DNA from: Candidatus Blautia intestinigallinarum
Lineage (GTDB): Bacteria; Bacillota; Clostridia; Lachnospirales; Lachnospiraceae
Assembly (NCBI GenBank): GCA_019112635.1
Contig: DXIX01000002.1
Location: 62,001-126,000 of the forward strand
DNA: 64,000 nucleotides
Direction: 5' to 3'
Within the stretch, counting starts at the first letter, position 1. Each line of letters begins with the position of its first letter. The position numbers and the translations under genes were made by a program. Below, piece by piece: positions 53,897 to 61,460 of this stretch. The notes beneath the pieces are model-generated. The model was not told the DNA's origin. It saw only the letters and a list, made by a program, of their open reading frames with translations, and did not search any database.

Positions 53897-54112
53897 ACGT
53901 CCTCCTCTCCGTCAGACGCAGGCCCTGCTTTGCCTTGATTATAGAAAACTTTATAAAAAATTGCAAACCATATTAAAAAAGCTCTGCATCTGGCTCTATT
54001 TATTTTTTCGTTGGATTTAACTGGCCGAATGGCCTTTAGAAAACCGATACCGGTTTTAGAACAAAGATAGTATATCACAAACTCAGCAATTTTCCTACTG
54101 TATTTCTCACAG
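53897..54112. other. Intergenic AT-rich stretch without recognised gene
   Basis: The stretch upstream of the Rpn gene holds no ORF with coding character. TTAGAAAACCGATACCGGTTTTAGAA near 54035-54061 contains an inverted repeat AAAACCG/CGGTTTT that could be a regulatory hairpin. Nothing else was identified. Confidence 0.35.
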
Positions 54113-54163
54113 AGAAAAGCAGGCAGGTATGACTTGGTATGCGTCACGCCTGCCTGCTTTTCT
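54113..54163. terminator. Terminator of the GntP-like permease gene
   Basis: AGAAAAGCAGGCAGG (54113-54127) and CCTGCCTGCTTTTCT (54149-54163) form a perfect 15-base-pair stem with a 21-base loop, just past the permease stop on the minus strand. Confidence 0.85.
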
Positions 54164-54170
54164 ATAAAAT

Positions 54171-55508
54171 TTATGCCAGCCCTGGAAACAGAACTAAGAT
54201 CAAAGTTGTCACAGCTGTGGAGAAAATAGAAATTGCTATATTACATACAGCCACATGTTTATACCCTTCCTTAAAAGATACACCCGCGGAGGCCATGGAA
54301 ATGATTACAGCTCCTGTGTATGGCATACACTCAAAGGTCGTAGTAGCAATCACGGCTGTTCTGTGAATTGCACCTGCCGCAAGAGCACCGCTCTCCACCG
54401 AAGGCAAAACCATCGGCAATCCCAACTGAACTGCCGCTGGCGGTGACGTGGTGAGAAGCACAAATACGACAACTGCCAAAGTTCCCACCACAAGAGGATT
54501 TCCATTCATTCCTGCCACCGCATCCATGATATCCGTAAATGCTGAACTCTCCTGAAGCACAGTAGCAAATCCCATTAAAGACGCCAACTGAAAAAATACA
54601 ACACAGCCGCTGGAAATACCATCGTTGAGCATTCCAAAGACTTCTTTTACTCCTTTATTCGGCAGATACCTGGTCAAAAGAAGAACAGCAATCAGAATAC
54701 CGGCAGTCAGGCAGATTGTGATATCCAGGCTGAAGATCACAAAAAAGAGGAAAATAACTGCCAGCGGAATCAACGCCAAAAAAAAGTTTGGATACTGTCT
54801 GTTTGTATTCTGTTCTACTGTATCTCGATCCATTTCTTCAAAGGTACGCCCTGCACGGATCGCCCGCATAATCACTTTATGCATATAAATAATCCCCAGA
54901 ACAATTACAATCGCCATATTTACCAGGCCGGGAATCAAAGCAGCTGTGGCAGAAGTTCCTAAAATAGAGGAGGCTGTCAGATTTCCGATGCTCGGAGCTC
55001 CCGGTGCCGCCTGCGCCGCAATAGTTCCTCCGTTCATCAAAATTGCCGGAATAAACTCCCTTGGAATATTGGCTGTTCTTGCAATGGAAAACGCAATCGG
55101 AATGGTCGCCATCATCACAACAATGCCTGAGACACCTGTCCACGTAAGCAATACACTAACTGCGTTCATCACAATCAATCCCAGAAGAACCATCCGGCTC
55201 TGCGATACATCTTGATCTGAAGCCAGCTTATTGAGCAGATAACGGCCCACAGTCTGTGCAGCTCCGGTTTTTTCGTAGATCTTTCCAAATAAAGCACCCA
55301 AAACCGCATAGGCAAACCCCACAGACATCCAGTTGGCAATACCTCCCAGATAAGATTCCTTAAATGTGGAAAGCAACGGCAGTCCATTTGTTATCATAAC
55401 CAGCAATGCACACACCGGAGCCACATAAATATTGGACATTCCCTTATAAACCAGAAGAATCAGAAGAATCATTGAGACAATGATCCCCAAAAGTCCGATC
55501 ATATTCAT
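54171..55508 (-). CDS. GntP-family permease
   Basis: The 445-residue protein has about twelve helices. It opens with MNMIGLLGIIVSMILLILLVYKG, then has ILMNGGTIAAQAAPGAPSIGNLT and a late AGAIHRTAVIATTTFECMPYTGAVI, which fit GntP-type proton symporters for organic acids. The start overlaps the end of the aldolase remnant by ATGA (stop TGA at 55507-55505), so the two were one operon. The substrate may be a hydroxy acid or aldonate used by the aldolase (inference). AAAGGAGCCGTTT precedes the ATG. Confidence 0.85.
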   Translation of the reverse strand: MNMIGLLGIIVSMILLILLVYKGMSNIYVAPVCALLVMITNGLPLLSTFKESYLGGIANWMSVGFAYAVLGALFGKIYEKTGAAQTVGRYLLNKLASDQDVSQSRMVLLGLIVMNAVSVLLTWTGVSGIVVMMATIPIAFSIARTANIPREFIPAILMNGGTIAAQAAPGAPSIGNLTASSILGTSATAALIPGLVNMAIVIVLGIIYMHKVIMRAIRAGRTFEEMDRDTVEQNTNRQYPNFFLALIPLAVIFLFFVIFSLDITICLTAGILIAVLLLTRYLPNKGVKEVFGMLNDGISSGCVVFFQLASLMGFATVLQESSAFTDIMDAVAGMNGNPLVVGTLAVVVFVLLTTSPPAAVQLGLPMVLPSVESGALAAGAIHRTAVIATTTFECMPYTGAVIISMASAGVSFKEGYKHVAVCNIAISIFSTAVTTLILVLFPGLA

Positions 55509-56114
55509 AAACGGCTCCTTTCCGCATCCTTCGCACGTAACCGATCCAGGTCTTCACGGACTTTCTTCAACATGTCATCGATCAGCCAGGTATCTCCTGC
55601 GACCATATAAAAGTCTGCCTGTTCTTCTGTATTAATAAAATCCGTAATGTGATTAGAAAAGGAAGCATAAAGTTTTCCATGAGCGTTCGCTGTTTTTTTC
55701 ACATTGGCTATTGCCTCCCGCACAATCGGAGCATCCATCTGTCCGGGAACCCCCAATGCCAGTGCCATGTCCACCCATTGGTTTAAACTTCGCAAATTTT
55801 ACTGCGTTTACCGCATCTTCGTAAGAATGAACACCTGCAACAAGAATCCCACTTGCTCCCATATCAAGCGCTTTTTTAATTTTCTCTTCATCCACATTCG
55901 GTACACGGATCATTGCCGCAGTATCATGAAGTTCACAAGCCCTGACCATTTCCAGGACATCTTTGTGATCAATCAGCCCATGTTCCATATCCATAATCAG
56001 AAAATCAAATCCCGTGTACGCAAACATCTCTGTCAGTTCCACACTGGGAAATTGCATAAACGTTCCAATAAATGGTTTTTTACTGTCAATAAGACTTCTC
56101 ACTGTTTTTTTCAT
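55505..56114 (-). pseudogene. HpcH/HpaI-family aldolase with internal deletion and frameshift
   Basis: Frame one (from ATG 56114) carries MKKTVRSLIDSKKPFIGTFMQFPSVELTEM, DFLIMDMEHGLID and the catalytic-Arg segment AAMIRVPNVDEEKIKKALDMGASGILV, up to KFAKFKPMG. After that only frame two makes sense: VDMALALGVPGQMDAPIVREAIANVKK to the stop at 55505. In intact enzymes about 50-55 residues lie between these elements, including a metal-binding Glu. Here about 160 bp are gone and the frame is lost at 55780-55795. The remaining 610 bp cannot encode a working class II pyruvate aldolase. The family would cleave 4-hydroxy-2-keto acids. Confidence 0.85.
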
Positions 56115-56473
56115 CTAACTCTCCATTCCGCTGCCTCTTCCGGCGGCATAAATAACTCTGTTTCAGACAACATGACTCTACACCGACTGCTTTCTTACCG
56201 GCAAATGCACATGGCAATTCTATGTCCGCACACCAAGTTTTCCCACTGCCATACCCTTATTAAATGTCATAAAACGTCTGGTTCTGAAAATGCTGCCCAG
56301 TTTCTCTGTATCAGGCAGTTCCGGATTTCTGCTCTGACCAACACAGTAAGAAGTGTACACTTCAATAATTGATGGTTATAGTATATCAAAATGTAATTTA
56401 TAAGTGAAATTCAATTTAATATTATTTATTTATGAAAAAATATTATATAATACCTCTATAGGGAGGGGATCAA
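56115..56473. promoter_or_regulatory. Divergent control region with a 14-bp perfect palindrome
   Basis: GAAGTGTACACTTC at 56350-56363 is a perfect palindrome, a likely site for the LysR protein encoded alongside. A TATAAT-like -10 (about 56448-56453) precedes the LysR ribosome site AGGGAGGGG. The left part, 56115-56340, has no ORF with coding character on either strand; it may hold decayed sequence. Confidence 0.5.
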
Positions 56474-57373
56474 ATGACCATAAGCCAAATCTACAATTTT
56501 TATATTCTTGCCAAAACGGGAAATTTTACACGTACATCCCAGCAGCTTTATATTACCCAGCCCACACTCAGTAAAAGCATCTCTTCGCTGGAAGATGAGC
56601 TGAAAGTCAGACTCATTGACCGTACAACCCGCAATGTAAAACTGACTCCCGCCGGAGAGTGTTTTCTTCAGTCCTGCGAAAAAATTCTGGAGGAATACCA
56701 AAGCGGTGTGGACCGCGCGCGGACAGCCGCCGGGCTATTAAAGGGAAATATTAGTTTTGGCCTGCCATCCGAACAATATCAACCTCAGGCAATCCGTTTG
56801 CTGCGCAAAATTCATGATAAATATCCGGGAATTAAGACTTTGCTCCACTTTTTCCCCGGCAGTGGTCTGTTAAGAGCCGCTGACCACGGCGGAGTAGATT
56901 TCGCGATTGCTTCCGGACGCGCCAGAAATGACAAACTTTCTTATCTGCCCCTTTGCCATCGTGAGGGAGTTGCTGTGCTCCCTTCCGATCATCCCCTGGC
57001 CAACCGGACACAGCTTTCTTTTTCTGAATTGAGATATGAAGATATCATTACCATGTCTTATAAAACTTCCAGCGCCGAATTCGATGCCATTGTCGGCCTC
57101 GGCATCCAATGTGGTTTCTCTCCTCACGTTGTTCATGAAGCGACCACTATCTCCGAATTGCTTATGTTAGTCGCCGCCGGAAGGGGGGTCTCTGTCCTCA
57201 AAGATAACTACCGCGCTGCTACCGGCAATCAGGTAGTCTTCATTCCCCTGAAAGAACATTTCTCCCTGGATGAATGCCTGATATGGCAGGATCGCGGTAC
57301 ACAGCTTCAAAAACTGGTCATAGAACTGGCAGGTGAACTCATAGCAGAAGACTCGCAAGCGAGTCTTGAATGA
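56474..57373 (+). CDS. LysR-family transcriptional regulator of the aldolase/permease unit
   Basis: The 299-residue protein has an N-terminal winged HTH (TISQIYNFYILAKTGNFTRTSQQLYITQPTLSKSISSLEDEL) and an effector domain of about 200 residues (KGNISFGLPSEQYQPQAIRLLRKIHD onwards). It diverges from the damaged aldolase gene and the GntP-like permease, so it probably responded to their substrate. GGGAGGGGATCAA precedes the ATG. A strong inverted repeat follows the stop. It may now be without a working pathway, since the aldolase is broken. Confidence 0.92.
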   Translation: MTISQIYNFYILAKTGNFTRTSQQLYITQPTLSKSISSLEDELKVRLIDRTTRNVKLTPAGECFLQSCEKILEEYQSGVDRARTAAGLLKGNISFGLPSEQYQPQAIRLLRKIHDKYPGIKTLLHFFPGSGLLRAADHGGVDFAIASGRARNDKLSYLPLCHREGVAVLPSDHPLANRTQLSFSELRYEDIITMSYKTSSAEFDAIVGLGIQCGFSPHVVHEATTISELLMLVAAGRGVSVLKDNYRAATGNQVVFIPLKEHFSLDECLIWQDRGTQLQKLVIELAGELIAEDSQASLE

Positions 57374-57392
57374 TCCGCCGCTTTCTCAAAAC

Positions 57393-57439
57393 ACAGATCA
57401 GGCATTGCGATTCGCTACTCACCGCAATGCCTGATCTGT
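57393..57439. terminator. Bidirectional terminator, 17-bp perfect stem
   Basis: ACAGATCAGGCATTGCG (57393-57409) and CGCAATGCCTGATCTGT (57423-57439) with a 13-base loop, lying between the convergent LysR and TetR/Rpn-remnant genes. The nearest T-run on the plus strand is at 57452-57458. Confidence 0.75.
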
Positions 57440-57443
57440 CAAA

Positions 57444-57644
57444 TTAGAATACTGTTTTTTCTTTTTCCAAAACCTCACAAAGCTCCTCCAAGGAATATCC
57501 TTCCTTGATTAACTTCAAAATTCTCCTTCTCTCTTCCGTAATTCCTTCCGCTTGCCCTACGGCCCTTGCTTCTCTTTTTGCGATTTCTCTTTCTTCCCAT
57601 TCCTGCATATATCTGGCCCCCACTTCTGCATCTTCTTTGATTTT
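57444..57644 (-). pseudogene. C-terminal fragment of an Rpn-family nuclease, in frame behind the TetR stop codon
   Basis: Minus-strand translation directly after the TetR TGA gives 66 codons: KIKEDAEVGARYMQEWEE, then AEGITEERRRILKLIKEG and YSLEELCEVLEKEKTVF, then TAA. The end matches the tail of the intact Rpn protein at 52934 (ERRKILQLIQRGYSVEELQKVLEKEN). It has no start codon of its own with a ribosome site and no nuclease domain. The upstream part was evidently lost when the TetR segment became joined. Readthrough of one TGA would fuse it to TetR. Confidence 0.75.
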
Positions 57645-58262
57645 TCAGCGAAACTGGCTCTTTAAAAAATTCAGTGATCCCGGTGGGTTCTCTGTTCCCT
57701 TTTCCAGAAGAGAAATCAATGCGCCGATTGTATTCTCAATCTCCTCTTTGGAAGATGGAATCAAAGTGTTGTCCATCTTCACAGTCAGGATAATCAACAC
57801 AATCTCAGCCAGAGCCTCCGGGTCTTCAAAACGGATCTCTCCTGCTTGAATTCCCTGACGGATAATCGCCGCCAAAACGGGTTTTAATTCTGTAATAATA
57901 TGATTGATGTATTTCTGATGGAGAAAAGATTTCTCCTGTGTGCCGGGGCCTGTATGGTTTTCCGATTTTAGAAATTCCGATGAGGAATTCCGGCAAGCCT
58001 GGAAAATCATAGCCATTCTTGTGAAAGGAGAAATCTCCGTCTGATCTGCCAATTCTTTCGCAGTCTGCAGAGGTTTCTCATAATTCCGTTCCACCAGAGC
58101 ATCCAAAATCGCATCTTTGGATGGAAAATAATAGTAGATGCTCCCTTTGCCAATTCCGGCGGTATGTGCAATCTCACTGACAGAGATAGCCTGAAGTTTC
58201 TGATTCTTCAACAATTCCTGAAAGGCGTCCAGGATCTGATTATATTTCAGCTGATTCGCCAT
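57645..58262 (-). CDS. TetR-family regulator of the divergent acyl/peptidyl-carrier operon
   Basis: The protein has about 205 residues. The HTH reads ILDAFQELLKNQKLQAISVSEIAHTAGIGKGSIYYYFPSKDAILDALVERN, with a ligand-binding C-terminal domain (about 60-200). ATG 58262 follows AAAGGTGGTATAT and is preferred to 58283. It faces the five-gene operon starting at 58495 across about 230 bp with two copies of GACCANNNGTCG, so it is very likely its repressor. The inducing ligand may be the operon's product or an acyl compound (inference). Its stop is followed in frame by an Rpn remnant. Confidence 0.92.
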   Translation of the reverse strand: MANQLKYNQILDAFQELLKNQKLQAISVSEIAHTAGIGKGSIYYYFPSKDAILDALVERNYEKPLQTAKELADQTEISPFTRMAMIFQACRNSSSEFLKSENHTGPGTQEKSFLHQKYINHIITELKPVLAAIIRQGIQAGEIRFEDPEALAEIVLIILTVKMDNTLIPSSKEEIENTIGALISLLEKGTENPPGSLNFLKSQFR

Positions 58263-58402
58263 ATATACCACCTTTTCTATCATAGATTTTGATTATTTTT
58301 GAGAATCTAAAGTTAAATATAACATAAGGAAACGGAGAATGCCAACCATAAAAACGCACAAAAAACCGAAAAAAATTTCCCGCAATTTGATCGTATCGAT
58401 AA

Positions 58403-58459
58403 TTGACCACCAGTCGAAAAGGTGATATTCTATCTTAGAATTCAATATGACCAATGGTC
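58403..58459 (+). promoter_or_regulatory. Promoter and two candidate TetR operators
   Basis: TTGACC (58403-58408), a 17-base spacer and TATTCT (58426-58431) make the operon promoter. GACCACCAGTCG (58405-58416) overlaps the -35, and GACCAATGGTCG (58448-58459) lies just past the start site. They share GACCANNNGTCG, and the second is a near-perfect palindrome. Binding at either would block transcription. Confidence 0.65.
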
Positions 58460-58494
58460 GAATAAATGAAAAACCTGTCGAGAAGGAGGATATT

Positions 58495-58842
58495 ATGACC
58501 TACGCAGATATGTTTTCTAAAGTAAAAGGAATGTTTATGGAAGCGGATGTAAGTGATATTCAGGAACACCTGGCATATCAATTCAATATTACCGGCGAGG
58601 CACACGGAATCTTCTATGTGGAAGTCAAAGAAGGAAAATTATATGTGGAACCATATGAATATTTTGACCGTGACGCCCTGTTCATCTGTTCCGCGGAAAC
58701 CCTGTTTAAAATTGCGGAAGGCAAGACCGACCCAGTTCTCGCATTTACCCTTGGAAAATTAAAAGTTGAGGGAAATATAGACAAAGCACTGAAACTCAAA
58801 AATCTGATTGACAGCAAAAAGCAGGTGAAAAAAGATGAATAA
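58495..58842 (+). CDS. SCP2-like sterol/lipid-carrier domain protein
   Basis: The protein has 115 residues. ATG 58495 has AGGAGGATATT upstream, whereas the track start at 58447 lies in the presumed operator. The C-terminal half, ALFICSAETLFKIAEGKTDPVLAFTLGKLKVEGNIDKALKLKNLI, matches the SCP2 fold, with the typical GKLKVEGN turn. Such domains hold hydrophobic ligands such as fatty acyl chains. As first gene of an operon with an acyl ligase, carrier protein and condensation enzyme, it may bind the lipid substrate or product (inference). Its end overlaps the hydrolase start by 8 bp. Confidence 0.8.
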   Translation: MTYADMFSKVKGMFMEADVSDIQEHLAYQFNITGEAHGIFYVEVKEGKLYVEPYEYFDRDALFICSAETLFKIAEGKTDPVLAFTLGKLKVEGNIDKALKLKNLIDSKKQVKKDE

Positions 58843-59779
58843 ATTTCTGAAAGGAGCTGCCATACTTCTTGGCACTGCAGCGGCAGCCGAGGCTGGCGGC
58901 ACTGCTTATTTCTACCGAAGAACCATGAAACGTTACAACGCGAAAGTGGAACGCACCATGAAGATGTCCGGTGTCGACTGGGAACAATATCTCCCTCTCA
59001 TGCATCAGAGAAGAAAATGGATGATGGAACAGCCTCATGAAGATGTGTGGATACAATCCCGGGACGGACTGAAACTGCACGCTACCTATTTCAAAGGAGA
59101 AGAAGGAAATCGTGCTGTCATTTGTTTCCACGGATACACCAGCAGGGGCCTGGATGATTACGGAAGTCTTTCCTGGTATTATCTAAAGCACGGATTTCGA
59201 ATGCTGCTCCTGGATGAGAGAGCTCACGGCGACAGTGAAGGAACCTACATTGGATTTGGAACCAAAGATCGATACGACGGTCTGGATTGGACCCGATGGA
59301 TGATTGACAAAATCGGAGAAGACGCACAGATTCTCCTTCACGGCAACTCCATGGGAGGTGCAACCGTCTGTATGATGAGCGGTCTGCAGCTTCCAGAGCA
59401 GGTAAAGGGAATTGTCTCTGACTGTGCGTTCACTTCTGCTAAGGAAGTCTTCACCCATGTGCTCCACAGTATGTACCATCTCCCTGCATTTCCCATGATC
59501 CAGATCGCTGACAAGCTGAATCGAAAAAATGCCGGCTATGGTCTGGATGACTGCAACGCCGCAAGAGAAGTACAGAAATCAAAGGTACCATTTCTTTTTA
59601 TCCATGGAGAGAAAGACATTTTTGTTCCCTGCTGGATGTGCGAAGAAATCTATCAAAACTGTGCTTCACCTAAGACAAAACTGATTGTAAAAGACGCGGG
59701 CCACGGAGAAAGTTACTTTAAAGATGCAACAGCATACGAGCAGGCCCTGGATTCATTTATCGGAGGAATAATGAAATGA
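58835..59779 (+). CDS. Membrane-anchored alpha/beta hydrolase
   Basis: The 314-residue protein has an N-terminal hydrophobic segment (FLKGAAILLGTAAAAEAGGTAYF) that is a signal anchor. The serine-hydrolase fold has an oxyanion region VICFHGYTS, nucleophile in LHGNSMGGATV, Asp in FIHGEKDIFVP and His in KDAGHGESYF. It could act as a thioesterase, transferring or releasing a product from the carrier protein, or as an esterase on a lipid. If the anchor is a signal sequence, the active site would be outside the cytoplasm. Its stop overlaps the next start (ATGA). Confidence 0.88.
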   Translation: MNKFLKGAAILLGTAAAAEAGGTAYFYRRTMKRYNAKVERTMKMSGVDWEQYLPLMHQRRKWMMEQPHEDVWIQSRDGLKLHATYFKGEEGNRAVICFHGYTSRGLDDYGSLSWYYLKHGFRMLLLDERAHGDSEGTYIGFGTKDRYDGLDWTRWMIDKIGEDAQILLHGNSMGGATVCMMSGLQLPEQVKGIVSDCAFTSAKEVFTHVLHSMYHLPAFPMIQIADKLNRKNAGYGLDDCNAAREVQKSKVPFLFIHGEKDIFVPCWMCEEIYQNCASPKTKLIVKDAGHGESYFKDATAYEQALDSFIGGIMK

Positions 59780-61182
59780 TGAGAACAAGAAAAGGACATA
59801 AAGTGTATCCGCTGACAGTCGCACAGAAATTTCATCTTTACTATCTTCCCTTCTGTCCCACGGCAGCTGTCCTCAATATCGGAACAAGTCTGACCATTGA
59901 AGTGGAACTGGACTGGGAACTGCTGGCAAAATCCATCAACAAAGCTTATGAGCGAAGTGAAGGAATGCGCATTCGTTTTGCCAAAGACAAAGAAGGTACC
60001 TATTATCAGTATGTGGAAGATCCTGAAGAAAAAGAGATTGAATTCGTAGATTTCTCCGGCAAAACTTTGGAAGAAGCACAAGCAGTGATGCAGCAGTGGA
60101 CCACGGTTCCTTTTAAAATGGAAGACTCTCCTATGACTAAGGTTGTCATGATCAAAATGCCAGACGGATTCAATGGAATTTATTTTCTGGGACATCACAT
60201 GGTAGTGGACGCACAGTCTTTGATCTGTTTTTTGAAAGATATCATCGAACTTTACTGCAACGCCAAATACGAAGGAGTTCCTTATCCCAAGGATATGGCT
60301 TCTTATATTGAACAGCTTCAAAAAGATCTGGCCTATGAGGCGGGAAGCAAGGCACAAAAACGTGACATCGAATACTTCCAGAAAGAAATCGAAAAAGGAG
60401 AACCTATCTACAGCGGTATCCATGGAAGAGACAAGCTGGAAGCCGCCCGGACTATGTTCAAGAATCCGCAGCTGCGCACCGCGTTCAACGCGTCTGATGA
60501 CACAAAATCTGCACTGGACATCTTCCATCTGGAGGCCGAGCCAACCAAGCGTCTGATGGATTTCTGCGAAAAATATCACGTATCTCTGGCATGTCTTCTT
60601 CTCATGGGACTGCGTACTTACTTCCAGAAAATGAATGGTTTCGAGGATGTTTCCATCAACAACGCGATCGCAAGAAGAGCTACTTTGAAGGAAAAGAAAT
60701 CCGGCGGAACCAGAATTCACTCCTTCCCAATCCGCACCATCTTTTCAGAAGATATGACATTTATCGATGGTGTTTACGCAATCCGTGATAAGCAAAATGA
60801 GATCTTCCGCCATGCGAACTATGACCCAACCGCATATTTCGCATATCGTTCGAAAATCTATCCGCAGCCTCATGCCGGACTGACCTATGAAGCAATCTCA
60901 CTGACCTATCAGCCTATGACACTGCAGGAGAACGGGCTGACACAGTTGGGCGACATCCGTTATAAGACAAAATGGTATCCCAACGGCACCTGCCCTCAGG
61001 GAATGTACCTGACTGTCATGCACCGTCCGGAAGACAACGGGCTGGACTTCAATTTCGAACACCAGATAAAAGCCGTATCTAGAGAAGAATTGGAATATCT
61101 GTACTACTACCTGTGTAAGATCATGTTCAAGGGTGCTGAGAACCCGGATCTGTCTATCGGCGACATCATCAAACTCGTGTAA
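59776..61182 (+). CDS. Stand-alone condensation-domain-type acyltransferase
   Basis: The 468-residue protein opens with VYPLTVAQKFHLYYL, like the first motif of NRPS condensation domains. The active-site motif HHxxxD is present as GHHMVVDAQS (His 140 and 141, Asp 145), with Ala in place of the usual Gly after Asp. Later motifs include SINNAIARRA and a C-terminal DFNFEHQIKAVSREELEYL. The family covers NRPS condensation domains and free acyltransferases of the PapA or wax-ester type. It would join an acyl group on the adjacent carrier protein to an amine or alcohol (inference). It starts by ATGA overlap with the hydrolase gene. Confidence 0.8.
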   Translation: MMRTRKGHKVYPLTVAQKFHLYYLPFCPTAAVLNIGTSLTIEVELDWELLAKSINKAYERSEGMRIRFAKDKEGTYYQYVEDPEEKEIEFVDFSGKTLEEAQAVMQQWTTVPFKMEDSPMTKVVMIKMPDGFNGIYFLGHHMVVDAQSLICFLKDIIELYCNAKYEGVPYPKDMASYIEQLQKDLAYEAGSKAQKRDIEYFQKEIEKGEPIYSGIHGRDKLEAARTMFKNPQLRTAFNASDDTKSALDIFHLEAEPTKRLMDFCEKYHVSLACLLLMGLRTYFQKMNGFEDVSINNAIARRATLKEKKSGGTRIHSFPIRTIFSEDMTFIDGVYAIRDKQNEIFRHANYDPTAYFAYRSKIYPQPHAGLTYEAISLTYQPMTLQENGLTQLGDIRYKTKWYPNGTCPQGMYLTVMHRPEDNGLDFNFEHQIKAVSREELEYLYYYLCKIMFKGAENPDLSIGDIIKLV

Positions 61183-61196
61183 AAAGGAGAAAAATT

Positions 61197-61430
61197 ATGT
61201 TTGAAAAATTAGTAAATATTATCTGTAATTATGTGGAAGTAGAACCGGAAAATGTACATCCGGAATCTCGTTTTATGGAAGATCTCGGCTTCACTTCTTT
61301 TGATTTCATGAGCATGCTGGGTGAAATCGAGGATGAATTTGACGTGGAAGTAGAGCAGGAAGAAGCCTCCAACATCCGCACTGTGCAGGAAGCCGTTAAT
61401 TACCTCGAGACTTTGGTTTCTGAGAATTAG
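61197..61430 (+). CDS. Acyl/peptidyl carrier protein
   Basis: The 77-residue acidic helical protein has the phosphopantetheine site in EDLGFTSFDFMSML, Ser at about 34 within GFTSFD where GxDS(L/I) is common. Its size is usual for a free ACP. It would carry the substrate activated by the ligase encoded 30 bp downstream and present it to the condensation-type enzyme upstream. It is separated from that gene by 14 bp with AAAAAGGAGAAAAATT before the ATG. It is not the housekeeping fatty-acid ACP by context. Confidence 0.9.
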   Translation: MFEKLVNIICNYVEVEPENVHPESRFMEDLGFTSFDFMSMLGEIEDEFDVEVEQEEASNIRTVQEAVNYLETLVSEN

Positions 61431-61460
61431 TTCCGTTTTGGAAGAAAGGTAGGAATTCTT

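Noticed and set aside
56115-56340. Remnant of an additional catabolic gene upstream of the aldolase
   Set aside because: Short minus-strand stretches begin plausibly (MTFNKGMAVGKLG) but meet stops at once, and no family motif is visible.
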